Shown: piece after piece, positions 1-5,956 of the stretch
Position numbering within the stretch: position 1 is the stretch's first letter
How the letters are laid out: every line of letters starts with the position of its first letter
Assembly: GCA_900551775.1 (NCBI GenBank)
Contig: URXI01000059.1
Location: 1 to 17,411, forward strand
Source: an uncultured Eubacterium sp.
GTDB lineage: Bacteria; Bacillota; Clostridia; Peptostreptococcales; Anaerovoracaceae
Reading direction: 5' to 3'
DNA: 17,411 nt
The notes under the pieces: model-generated
What the model was told of the DNA's origin: nothing
The model's database searches: none
What the model saw: only the letters and a program-made list of their open reading frames with translations
Position numbers and translations under genes: made by a program

Positions 1-252
1 TTTCACATCATCTGGTTTATAGCCCAGCTGTGCCAGCCGCGCCGTCACCTTGTCATCTTCGCGGACCACTGCCGGCCCGCCTTCACTTTGCCCGGTATCC
101 ACCAGAACCAGACCCTGCGTATGCTCTATCAAATATGTATACACTGGCATCGAAAGAGGCATCCCCACATCCTTACCCGGTGTCATATGGCTCTTGTCAG
201 GTAATTCAATCCTGCCGGCATACATGACGTATAGCTTCATATCACTGATCAT
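1..252 (-). CDS. Metallo-beta-lactamase-fold hydrolase, lactonase-like (N-terminal 84 aa only)
   Basis: The frame is open from an ATG at 252 to the window edge, so only the N-terminal 84 residues are visible. The start MISDMKLYVMYAG, the block MPLSMPVYTYLIEH and the strand-turn VLVDTG (residues 49-54) match the opening of the N-acyl-homoserine-lactonase/AttM-like branch of the metallo-beta-lactamase superfamily. The zinc motif HxHxDH that would prove it lies beyond the window. AAGGAGGAG directly precedes the ATG, with a gap of only 2-3 nt; a second in-frame ATG at 240 (MKLYVMYAG) may be the real start. It begins 7 nt after the aldolase stop, so it is almost certainly the third gene of that operon. 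In this setting it more likely opens a sugar-acid or metabolic lactone than a quorum signal, but that is inference. Confidence 0.72.
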   Translation of the reverse strand, partial: MISDMKLYVMYAGRIELPDKSHMTPGKDVGMPLSMPVYTYLIEHTQGLVLVDTGQSEGGPAVVREDDKVTARLAQLGYKPDDVK

Positions 253-259
253 CTCCTCC

Positions 260-1081
260 TTATTTCAGACCTCTTGCTTTTTTGACAACATCGCCTGCCA
301 CACCGGCAAACCAGGCATTATCTGGAAAAGTCAATATCATATTGGTGCCGTCTTCCGCCAGTTTCTTCATCTGCTCTGGGTCCGGACCTGGCCAGATCAT
401 GTTTTGCTGAATCAGTCCCCGTTCCTTTGCGGCTCTTTGAATCACTGGTACGTACTTGTCTAAGATTTCCTTTGAATTGTCCGGTTCGCCTTTTTTCAGC
501 AGAGAGAAACTCAGGTCGCCCATACCAAATCCGATACCGTCTCTTCCCGGTGTCAGCTCGTCGAGAATGGCCTCCCAGTTTTCCAGTGCACTGAGATCCT
601 CAAAGAGCACGATGGTACAGAAGTTTTCGTTAATCCACTGACGATAATCCACGTAATTATCCAGTCCGAAGTTGCTGTGGCGCACTGCAGGGCACATGCC
701 CAGGGCGCCGCCTCCTTTTACAGATCCTGTCGGATTAAAATGGCAGTAAGCAACTGCATCTGCGGCATCCTGTCCATTTTTGATATGAGGAACAACCACG
801 CCTTTTCCGCCGATTTCAACACAGGAACGGATCAGCAGCGGATCGTTTTTGCCAACTCTGAAAATCGGGGTCAGGTCGTTACATTCACAGCTGCGAACTA
901 CATCCTCCATCTGGGTATAATTGACGCGGGTGTGTTCCATATCCATCATGATATAATCAAATCCAGCCAATCCGTATATATCCATCATAATAGGGTAGGG
1001 CAGGTAACACTGTACGCCCAGAGCAGCTCCGCCTGCCTTTGTGATTTCTATGACTTTGTTTTCTCTCGTATGATAACTCAT
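260..1081 (-). CDS. HpcH/HpaI-family class II aldolase
   Basis: A 273-residue protein of the HpcH/HpaI aldolase (citrate-lyase beta-like) family: TIM-barrel, divalent-metal enzymes that cleave 2-keto-3-deoxy or 4-hydroxy-2-oxo acids to pyruvate plus an aldehyde. Visible family landmarks are MMDMEHT (E49, H50; His is the catalytic base), FRVGKND (R75, pyruvate carboxylate binding), GGKGVVVPHIK, and the two metal carboxylates at LFEDL (E161) and FGMGDLS (D189). The usual RG after the PxG turn is replaced by PTGSVKGGGAL. It follows the dehydrogenase by 32 nt and precedes the lactonase-like gene by 7 nt, so the three are co-transcribed. The likely role is the last carbon-carbon cleavage of a sugar-acid or oxo-acid pathway. 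The substrate cannot be read from sequence. Confidence 0.88.
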   Translation of the reverse strand: MSYHTRENKVIEITKAGGAALGVQCYLPYPIMMDIYGLAGFDYIMMDMEHTRVNYTQMEDVVRSCECNDLTPIFRVGKNDPLLIRSCVEIGGKGVVVPHIKNGQDAADAVAYCHFNPTGSVKGGGALGMCPAVRHSNFGLDNYVDYRQWINENFCTIVLFEDLSALENWEAILDELTPGRDGIGFGMGDLSFSLLKKGEPDNSKEILDKYVPVIQRAAKERGLIQQNMIWPGPDPEQMKKLAEDGTNMILTFPDNAWFAGVAGDVVKKARGLK

Positions 1082-1113
1082 TTCTACACCAGCCTTTCTA
1101 TATTTCTCTTCCT

Positions 1114-2232
1114 TTAGCGATTACGACAGTCAATTGCTGCCTTCAGATCTTTTCCGTGAAGCATATTTGCAAGGGCATCATTGAGATCCTCCAGGGCATA
1201 CTTTGTAGAAATCAACTCTCCAAATGGATATTTGTCTCTGTAAGCTTCGATGAATTTGAGCGCTTTGACAAAGTGCCTGATATCCGCCGATCCGCTGCCA
1301 ATGATCACAGCCTGCTTGTTCATGATATCATTGGGAATGATCTCCACACTTCTTCGAGAGGTCTGACCCATGATCAGATAGGTGCCGCCTTTTGCAAGGT
1401 AATCCATGCCTTCGTTAAAAGCTGCCGGAACGCCGGAGCATTCGATGACGATTTCCGCACCGATGCCGCCTGTCATGCTGCGTACATAGTCAGCTCTTTC
1501 TTCTGCATCTTTCATTTCTGACAGGTTGATGGTATGAGTAGCGCCCCATTTTTTTGCAAATTCAAGTCTCTCCCCAAAAGCGTCTACGGCGATGATCTTT
1601 GCTGCGGCGGATTGTGCTGCCATGACTACCGAGTAAAGACCCACAGGACCCACTCCCTGAACCACTACCGTCGCACCTGTTGGAATGCCGCCATGTACGT
1701 TGATTTTGTCGTAGCCATTGACCACGGTTCGGAAGGCGCAGCCTACGCCTAAAGCTTCTTCATCGGTGATCGTATCAGGGATTCTGACAAAATCCGTACC
1801 TGCTGTCACCAGCTCATATTCGGCAAAGCCGCCTCTCAGAGCCTTTGGAGGTGCAAACCCGTATCCCTTGCTGGCAGTACACATATACGGCTGCTTCAAA
1901 ATCCTGCAGGCATAACATTTGCCGCAGAACTGATGGGCCCAAAGGATTCTGTCACCCACCCCTACCGGAGTTCCCGTAACGTCAGTCGTAACGCCTTCTC
2001 CAAGTTCCACGATCTTGCCCAGGGTTTCGTGGCCCTGAATCATCGGTGTTGGCGGTTTGATGCTCAGATCTCCCAGATTTTGGTGCACGTCAGTGCCACA
2101 GATTCCTGCCAGCTGTACTTTGACCAAAATATCACCCTGTTTTACTTCCGGTATTTCTACATCCTGCATCACGTCTGGCTTTCCGTACTCCACCAGAACC
2201 ATTGCCTTGCATTTCTTTACATTTTTACTCAT
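1114..2232 (-). CDS. Zinc-dependent medium-chain alcohol/polyol dehydrogenase
   Basis: Medium-chain dehydrogenase, 372 residues from the start chosen here. I use the ATG at 2232 (MSKNVKK) because AAGGAGG lies 8 nt upstream; a longer frame from 2265 has no ribosome site. Catalytic zinc ligands are C45 (GICGTD), H68-E69 (GHET) and probably C165 (GVGCAFRT). Structural zinc cysteines are C103, C106, C109 and C118, with one more residue than usual before the last. The Rossmann motif is VQGVGPVG (residues 191-198), and D217 at the end of the second strand predicts NAD(H) rather than NADP(H). The domain order (GroES-like, then Rossmann) and length are normal. First gene of an operon with the aldolase and lactonase-like hydrolase; it probably oxidises a hydroxyl of the imported substrate. 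Confidence 0.9.
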   Translation of the reverse strand: MSKNVKKCKAMVLVEYGKPDVMQDVEIPEVKQGDILVKVQLAGICGTDVHQNLGDLSIKPPTPMIQGHETLGKIVELGEGVTTDVTGTPVGVGDRILWAHQFCGKCYACRILKQPYMCTASKGYGFAPPKALRGGFAEYELVTAGTDFVRIPDTITDEEALGVGCAFRTVVNGYDKINVHGGIPTGATVVVQGVGPVGLYSVVMAAQSAAAKIIAVDAFGERLEFAKKWGATHTINLSEMKDAEERADYVRSMTGGIGAEIVIECSGVPAAFNEGMDYLAKGGTYLIMGQTSRRSVEIIPNDIMNKQAVIIGSGSADIRHFVKALKFIEAYRDKYPFGELISTKYALEDLNDALANMLHGKDLKAAIDCRNR

Positions 2233-2254
2233 TTTAGTTTCCTCCTTAAAAATA

Positions 2255-2306
2255 ACTAAGGGCATAAACCCCGTTGCTTTTGTGTATCAGGTTTTATGCC
2301 CTTAGT
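2255..2306 (-). terminator. Long hairpin with U-tract overlapping the dehydrogenase promoter
   Basis: On the minus strand ACTAAGGGCATAAAACC (2306-2290) pairs with GGTTTATGCCCTTAGT (2270-2255) across a 19-nt loop, with one bulged A. TATTTTT follows, and then the AAGGAGG of the dehydrogenase. It has the form of an intrinsic terminator for the upstream lysR transcript. Its 5' arm overlaps the -10 box and predicted start site of the dehydrogenase promoter. Confidence 0.65.
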
Positions 2307-2332
2307 ATAGTCTCACATCTTTCTCTTGTGAA
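2304..2332 (-). promoter_or_regulatory. Sigma-A-like promoter of the dehydrogenase-aldolase-lactonase operon
   Basis: Minus strand: -35 TTCACA (2332-2327), spacer 17, -10 TATACT (2309-2304), each one base off consensus. The predicted start is near 2297, giving a leader of about 65 nt. The 18-bp palindromic site at 2352-2369 is centred about 63 bp upstream of that start, the usual position for a LysR-type activator. Confidence 0.6.
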
Positions 2333-2351
2333 ATATGTAAAATGTATTCAA

Positions 2352-2369
2352 TTATCGTGAAAAGGCGAT
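2352..2369 (-). promoter_or_regulatory. Putative LysR-type operator, copy 1
   Basis: Minus strand ATCGCCTTTTCACGATAA, touching the stop codon of lysR. It matches the site at 3456-3473 at 17 of 18 positions and lies the same 20 bp from its -35 box. The core ATCG-N8-CGAT is a dyad. The adjacent LysR regulator is the best candidate to bind it. Confidence 0.6.
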
Positions 2370-3253
2370 TATTCTTCGTGTGCATGGTAGATTTTCTGTG
2401 CAAGCCGCTGCAAATCCAAAATCTCTGGATTGGGATGATTTTTTCTCGTAATACAGCAATAATTGATTTCTACCTCCAAATCATAAAAACCGAATCGCTC
2501 AGTGCCGTAAGCACGACACGCGTGATCAGTCAAAAAGCATCCTCTGCCTATTTCTACATTCAGCAGGGCGGCCTCCATAGAATTAACGTATTTTACTTTT
2601 GCAGGAGTAAATCCATATTTTTCACTGAACTGTTTATATAGAATCTCTTCACAGCGATCTGCTTTTTGCGAGACACAGATCCATGTCATTTCTTTAAAAT
2701 CCTCTAAGCTGGCAATGGCAGATCCATACTTTTTTGCATATAGGATTGACAGGGGACTTTTGAACAGTTTTACAGTTTTCCATTCTTCTCTGCCTCTGGC
2801 AAGATACTCTCTGGCAAAGATAACATCAAGATGATATTCATTTAAATTTCTGCAGAGTTCATTATGATTCATGCGGACCAGGCTGATTTCTGTTTCAGAA
2901 TGGCTGGCTTCAAAGGCCTCCAGGACTTCGTTTGCGAGGATATTGATCAGTGTTCCTTCCAGATAACCGATTCGGATCATGGAGGCATGGTTCTTGTGCA
3001 GACTGCGCGCCACCTCTATACCGCTTTCAATCATGCTATGTGCATCTTGAAAGGTCTTCAGTATGACCTCTCCCTCTGGTGAGAGTACGACATTTCTTTT
3101 GTCACGGAGGAACAGACTGAATCCCAGGTTCTTTTCCAGAGCCTGAATATGTGCGCTGAGCGTGGATTGAGAAATCTTGAGACTCTTTGCCGCTTTTGTG
3201 AAATTCAGCTGTTTCCCCAATTCGAGAAAACATTTCATTTGTAACTCTGTCAT
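2369..3253 (-). CDS. LysR-family transcriptional regulator (probable regulator of the flanking operon and symporter)
   Basis: A 294-residue LysR-type regulator of normal length. Residues 1-60 form the winged helix-turn-helix: FLELGKQLNFTKAAKSL, then the recognition helix around SQSTLSAHIQALE, then FLRDKRNVVLSPEG. Residues about 90-290 are the periplasmic-binding-protein-like effector domain (SMIRIGYLEGTL opens it). AAAGGAGG lies 9 nt before the ATG. It sits between the two transcription units that carry the shared 18-bp site, so it is the likely regulator of both. Two terminator-like hairpins lie upstream on the same strand. The inducer is unknown. Confidence 0.9.
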   Translation of the reverse strand: MTELQMKCFLELGKQLNFTKAAKSLKISQSTLSAHIQALEKNLGFSLFLRDKRNVVLSPEGEVILKTFQDAHSMIESGIEVARSLHKNHASMIRIGYLEGTLINILANEVLEAFEASHSETEISLVRMNHNELCRNLNEYHLDVIFAREYLARGREEWKTVKLFKSPLSILYAKKYGSAIASLEDFKEMTWICVSQKADRCEEILYKQFSEKYGFTPAKVKYVNSMEAALLNVEIGRGCFLTDHACRAYGTERFGFYDLEVEINYCCITRKNHPNPEILDLQRLAQKIYHAHEE

Positions 3254-3307
3254 TGCTTACTTCCTCCTTTTACTCTTATTTTACTCTATCCAGGGATAAT
3301 ATGAAAT

Positions 3308-3349
3308 AAAAAACGTGGAAATGACGGAATCAAAGATTCCTATTTCCAC
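3308..3349 (-). terminator. Intrinsic terminator in the lysR leader region
   Basis: On the minus strand GTGGAAAT pairs with ATTTCCAC and, inside it, GGAATC with GATTCC around a TTT loop (hairpin 3349-3315). GTTTTTTATTT follows directly. It lies only about 55 bp upstream of the LysR start codon. It either ends a short minus-strand transcript or attenuates lysR. Confidence 0.6.
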
Positions 3350-3436
3350 ATGTCGCCCGCAAGGGGCGACGCTTCGTAAGGTACGTTCTTTGAAACATAC
3401 GAAAATACGTCCTTCGGACGATATTTCCTATGTTAT
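3315..3436 (-). ncRNA. Candidate structured RNA or lysR leader (four tandem hairpins)
   Basis: Within the 311-bp gene-free region between lysR and the symporter gene, four hairpins follow each other on the minus strand. They are CGTCC/GGACG at 3420-3408 with A/T-rich flanking pairs, TTCGTA/TACGAA at 3403-3373, GTCGCCC/GGGCGAC at 3370-3352, and the terminator at 3349-3315. I see no open frame with a ribosome site and match no known riboswitch class. A -10-like TATAAC at 3437-3432 has no good -35. Whether this is an sRNA, a leader or DNA-level structure is open. Confidence 0.35.
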
Positions 3437-3484
3437 AAAAAATCTAACGCGATTTATCGCCTTATCACGATAAAATTATGCGTT
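3437..3484 (-). terminator. Terminator-like hairpin containing the operator
   Basis: On the minus strand AACGC (3484-3480) pairs with GCGTT (3450-3446), and TTTATCG with CGATAAA (3474-3453) inside it. AGATTTTTTAT follows, with six T at 3442-3437. The inner dyad coincides with operator copy 2, so the structure may matter only as DNA. Confidence 0.4.
3456..3473 (+). promoter_or_regulatory. Putative LysR-type operator, copy 2
   Basis: Plus strand ATCGCCTTATCACGATAA, differing by one base from the site at 2352-2369. Its dyad extends to TTTATCG-N8-CGATAAA (3453-3474). It is centred about 63 bp before the predicted start of the symporter promoter at 3493-3521. Confidence 0.6.
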
Positions 3485-3492
3485 TATACTAT

Positions 3493-3521
3493 TTGCATTA
3501 TTCTGACAATCAGTTTACAGT
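3493..3521 (+). promoter_or_regulatory. Weak, activator-type promoter of the symporter gene
   Basis: -35 TTGCAT (3493-3498), spacer 17, -10 TACAGT (3516-3521); start near 3528. Both boxes are poor, which fits activator dependence. An alternative pair, TTATCA (3462-3467) and TATACT (3485-3490) with spacer 17, overlaps operator copy 2. A dyad CAGTTTAC (3511-3518) / GTAAACTG (3540-3547) straddles the predicted start and could be a repressor site. Confidence 0.45.
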
Positions 3522-3564
3522 TAGGTTACGTTACACTTCGTAAACTGTAAAGGAGGTCATACAA

Positions 3565-4929
3565 GTGAAAGACAGACTTAGCACCGTATCAAAGATCTGT
3601 TACGGCTTTGGAGATTTTGGCTGTAATATGAGCAACGGACTGATCGCATCATTCTTTTTAATTTATTGTACCGATACCTTCGGAATTGGAGCCGGTGTCG
3701 TAGGCACCATTGTTCTTCTGGGAAGATTTTGGGATATGATCAATGATACCTGGGTCGGTTCCTGGACTGACCGCACAAATACGCCAAAAGGGAAGTATCT
3801 GCCATGGATCAAAGCAGGCATCCTGCCGCTGGCTCTCGTCACGATTCTTCTGTTCTGGTCTCATCCGGACTGGAGTCCTATGGCAAAGAATGTTTATGTA
3901 TTTGTCCTCTATTTTGCCTGGGCATTCGCATTTACCATCGTCAATATCCCTTATACAGCCTTGACCGCTGTCATGAGCCAGGATCCGGGAGAGAGGGCTT
4001 CCTGCGCGAGCTGGCGTATGACGTTATCCAACCTGGCAATGATGGTTACAGGCTCTCTGGTCATGCCCTTAATCGGCACTCTTGGAAAAGGAAACAATGT
4101 CAACGGCTGGCTATATACCGCCATTCTTCTCTGTGTCGTCGGCTGCATCACCATCTTTATCTGTGCGGCCGTAACCAAAGAAAGGGTAAAAGCGCCTGCA
4201 TCCGTCGCACTTCAAAAAACACCGATTTTATCCAATGTAAAATATGCGCTGCATAACAAGTGGTTCCTGATTGACGCTCTGGGCATGTTTCTCATGGGAT
4301 TCACCAATCTAGGCAGGATGAGTGTCATGACTTATTTCTTCATGTATGTATACAAAGACATGGCAGCCATGTCGATTTTCGTCATCGTACAAAGCCTAGG
4401 CGGTATCCTTGGCGCATTCTTCTCAGAATATGTAGTTCGCGCCCTAAAAAGCAAAGGAAAGACCATCTGCATTTTCAGTATCGGCATCATTTTATTTTTA
4501 GCTGTTTGCTATACACAGAGAGACGGAGGACCTCTATTTCTCGTCACGGCTTTTGCAGCCCAGTTCTGCATCATGTCAGCCCTTTCTGCAGTCTTCGCCT
4601 CAATTCCTGATTGTGTCGAATACGGACTGCTAAAGGATGGCGTCAGAATGGATGGATTTTACAGTGCTTTCGGGTATTTCTGGCATAAAGCGGGCATCGC
4701 TTTAGGTTCTGCCGGAGCAGGATGGATACTCGCCTTGACTGACTACATTCCCAACAGTCCTCAGCAGCCAGCATCAGCAATCACAGGCATCAATTTTATG
4801 TTTTTCTTTCTGCCTATGATTCTGGCGGTCATTCAGATTGTCGCTTTTTCCTTCTACAAACTCGATTTCAAAATGTTCGACGGTATCTTAAAAGAAATTG
4901 ACCAAAAGTATTCCGAAGAACAATCATGA
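3565..4929 (+). CDS. GPH-family glycoside/pentoside/hexuronide:cation symporter
   Basis: A 454-residue, 12-helix permease of the MFS-related GPH family, which imports glycosides, pentosides or hexuronides with Na+ or H+. The start KICYGFGDFGCNMSNGLIASFFLIYCTDTFG and the block WDMINDTWVGSWTDR...KGKYLPWI (residues 56-81) are the family's N-terminal signatures. The start is GTG, with AGGAGGT 7 nt upstream; no better start exists. It is divergent from lysR, carries its own operator copy, and ends in a strong terminator. In context it is the likely uptake system for the substrate of the dehydrogenase-aldolase-lactonase operon. GPH proteins vary widely in substrate, so the sugar or sugar acid cannot be named. 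Confidence 0.87.
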   Translation: MKDRLSTVSKICYGFGDFGCNMSNGLIASFFLIYCTDTFGIGAGVVGTIVLLGRFWDMINDTWVGSWTDRTNTPKGKYLPWIKAGILPLALVTILLFWSHPDWSPMAKNVYVFVLYFAWAFAFTIVNIPYTALTAVMSQDPGERASCASWRMTLSNLAMMVTGSLVMPLIGTLGKGNNVNGWLYTAILLCVVGCITIFICAAVTKERVKAPASVALQKTPILSNVKYALHNKWFLIDALGMFLMGFTNLGRMSVMTYFFMYVYKDMAAMSIFVIVQSLGGILGAFFSEYVVRALKSKGKTICIFSIGIILFLAVCYTQRDGGPLFLVTAFAAQFCIMSALSAVFASIPDCVEYGLLKDGVRMDGFYSAFGYFWHKAGIALGSAGAGWILALTDYIPNSPQQPASAITGINFMFFFLPMILAVIQIVAFSFYKLDFKMFDGILKEIDQKYSEEQS

Positions 4930-4943
4930 ACTATAGTCTGTAA

Positions 4944-4972
4944 ATGCCGGTGCCATTGGCATCGGTATTTTT
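4944..4972 (+). terminator. Intrinsic terminator of the symporter gene
   Basis: ATGCCGGTGCC (4944-4954) pairs with GGCATCGGTAT (4958-4968), 11 pairs with two G-T, loop ATT, followed by TTTTTATT. Confidence 0.85.
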
Positions 4973-4993
4973 ATTCCCTTCAAAATAAATTCA

Positions 4994-5002
4994 TGATATA
5001 CT
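4994..5002 (+). promoter_or_regulatory. Extended -10 promoter of the second lysR gene
   Basis: TGATATACT is an extended -10 element. A poor -35, TTCCCT (4974-4979), lies 17 bp upstream. The predicted leader is about 27 nt. No copy of the 18-bp operator is seen here. Confidence 0.4.
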
Positions 5003-5035
5003 AAGCTAAAGTTCTTCATTCACCAGGAGGTTGTC

Positions 5036-5920
5036 ATGAATACACAACAGATCGAATATTTCCTTGCCGTCGCCAGCTGTCTGAACTTTACAGAAGCTTC
5101 TCGAAATCTGTATGTCTCTCAGCCGTCCATCAGCAGGCAGATTCATCTTCTAGAAGAAGAGTTTTCTGTCATGCTGTTCCAGCGGGAAAAAAGCAAAGTT
5201 CATCTTACACCTGAGGGCAAGCTGCTGCAGGAATCCCTGCTTCAATGCAGAGATATTTTGGATAGATGTAGAGAGTCCATGTCAGCCATGGATAGGAAGA
5301 CACCTGTTTTTCGCCTGGCATTCCAGCAGGGAACCGGCTCAGAACCATATATCATGGATATTATCAACGATATCTTTGAGCGGTGGAGCAATCTCATTCA
5401 GCCTGAAATAGACACCTTGCCCGCAATAGAAATCAAAGAAAAACTGGAGACTGACGAAATAGATTTGGCACTGATCCTGGAAGGGGAGGTGATGGACAAC
5501 CCTTCACTAGAGTTTACCGCCTTCTATCAGGCTCCCGAAGCAATCATCATTGGTAAGTCCCATCCTCTGGCTGGAAAAAGAAATTTGAAAAAAAGAGATT
5601 TTAAAGACAGTAAATTCGTAGTTATTAAAGATGGAAGTTCCTATTATAATCAGCATGTAGACCACATCTGTCGTATCACAGGAGCCAATGAAGATCAGAT
5701 TATTGTGGCCGTTGACATCGAGTCCATGATTTTGAATATTGAATCTGGCAAATATGCCGCCATGGTTCCCATCGGCAGCCGCATACTGGAAAATCCCTCT
5801 ATAGAAATCGCCATCTCAGATGTTGGTATGATTCAAATCATGGGAGCCTGGAACAAGGGTAACGACAATATCATCCGTGACTATATCATAGATGAACTAG
5901 AATACCGCAGATCCCAATGA
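5036..5920 (+). CDS. LysR-family transcriptional regulator (second)
   Basis: A 294-residue LysR-type regulator. Residues 1-62 form the winged helix-turn-helix (LNFTEASRNLYVSQPSISRQIHLLEEE, then FQREKSKVHLTPEG). The effector domain begins near residue 91 (VFRLAFQQGTGSEPYIMDI). AGGAGG lies 5 nt before the ATG. It has its own promoter and terminator and follows the symporter on the same strand. It shares only family-level similarity with the LysR at 2369-3253, so it is not a recent duplicate. Its target is unknown; it could respond to a second signal for the same locus. Confidence 0.9.
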   Translation: MNTQQIEYFLAVASCLNFTEASRNLYVSQPSISRQIHLLEEEFSVMLFQREKSKVHLTPEGKLLQESLLQCRDILDRCRESMSAMDRKTPVFRLAFQQGTGSEPYIMDIINDIFERWSNLIQPEIDTLPAIEIKEKLETDEIDLALILEGEVMDNPSLEFTAFYQAPEAIIIGKSHPLAGKRNLKKRDFKDSKFVVIKDGSSYYNQHVDHICRITGANEDQIIVAVDIESMILNIESGKYAAMVPIGSRILENPSIEIAISDVGMIQIMGAWNKGNDNIIRDYIIDELEYRRSQ

Positions 5921-5936
5921 GCTCTGCGGTATTTTT
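5901..5936 (+). terminator. Terminator overlapping the end of the second lysR gene
   Basis: AATACCGCAGA (5901-5911) and TCTGCGGTATT (5923-5933) are perfect complements followed by a T-run (5932-5936). The 5' arm encodes the last residues of the protein (YRRS), and the stop codon lies in the loop. Confidence 0.85.
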
Positions 5937-5956
5937 ATATGCGTCAATGAAGAAAT

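Noticed and set aside
677..1117. 146-codon plus-strand frame opposite the aldolase gene
   Set aside because: Antisense shadow; no ribosome site and no recognisable protein motifs, while the minus strand encodes a complete aldolase with its active-site residues.
3801..4256. 150-codon plus-strand frame inside the symporter gene
   Set aside because: Out-of-frame shadow; the symporter frame carries the continuous membrane protein and family signatures.
4980..5035. Possible third copy of the 18-bp operator before the second lysR gene
   Set aside because: No ATCG...CGAT element is present; the only clear signal is an extended -10 box.
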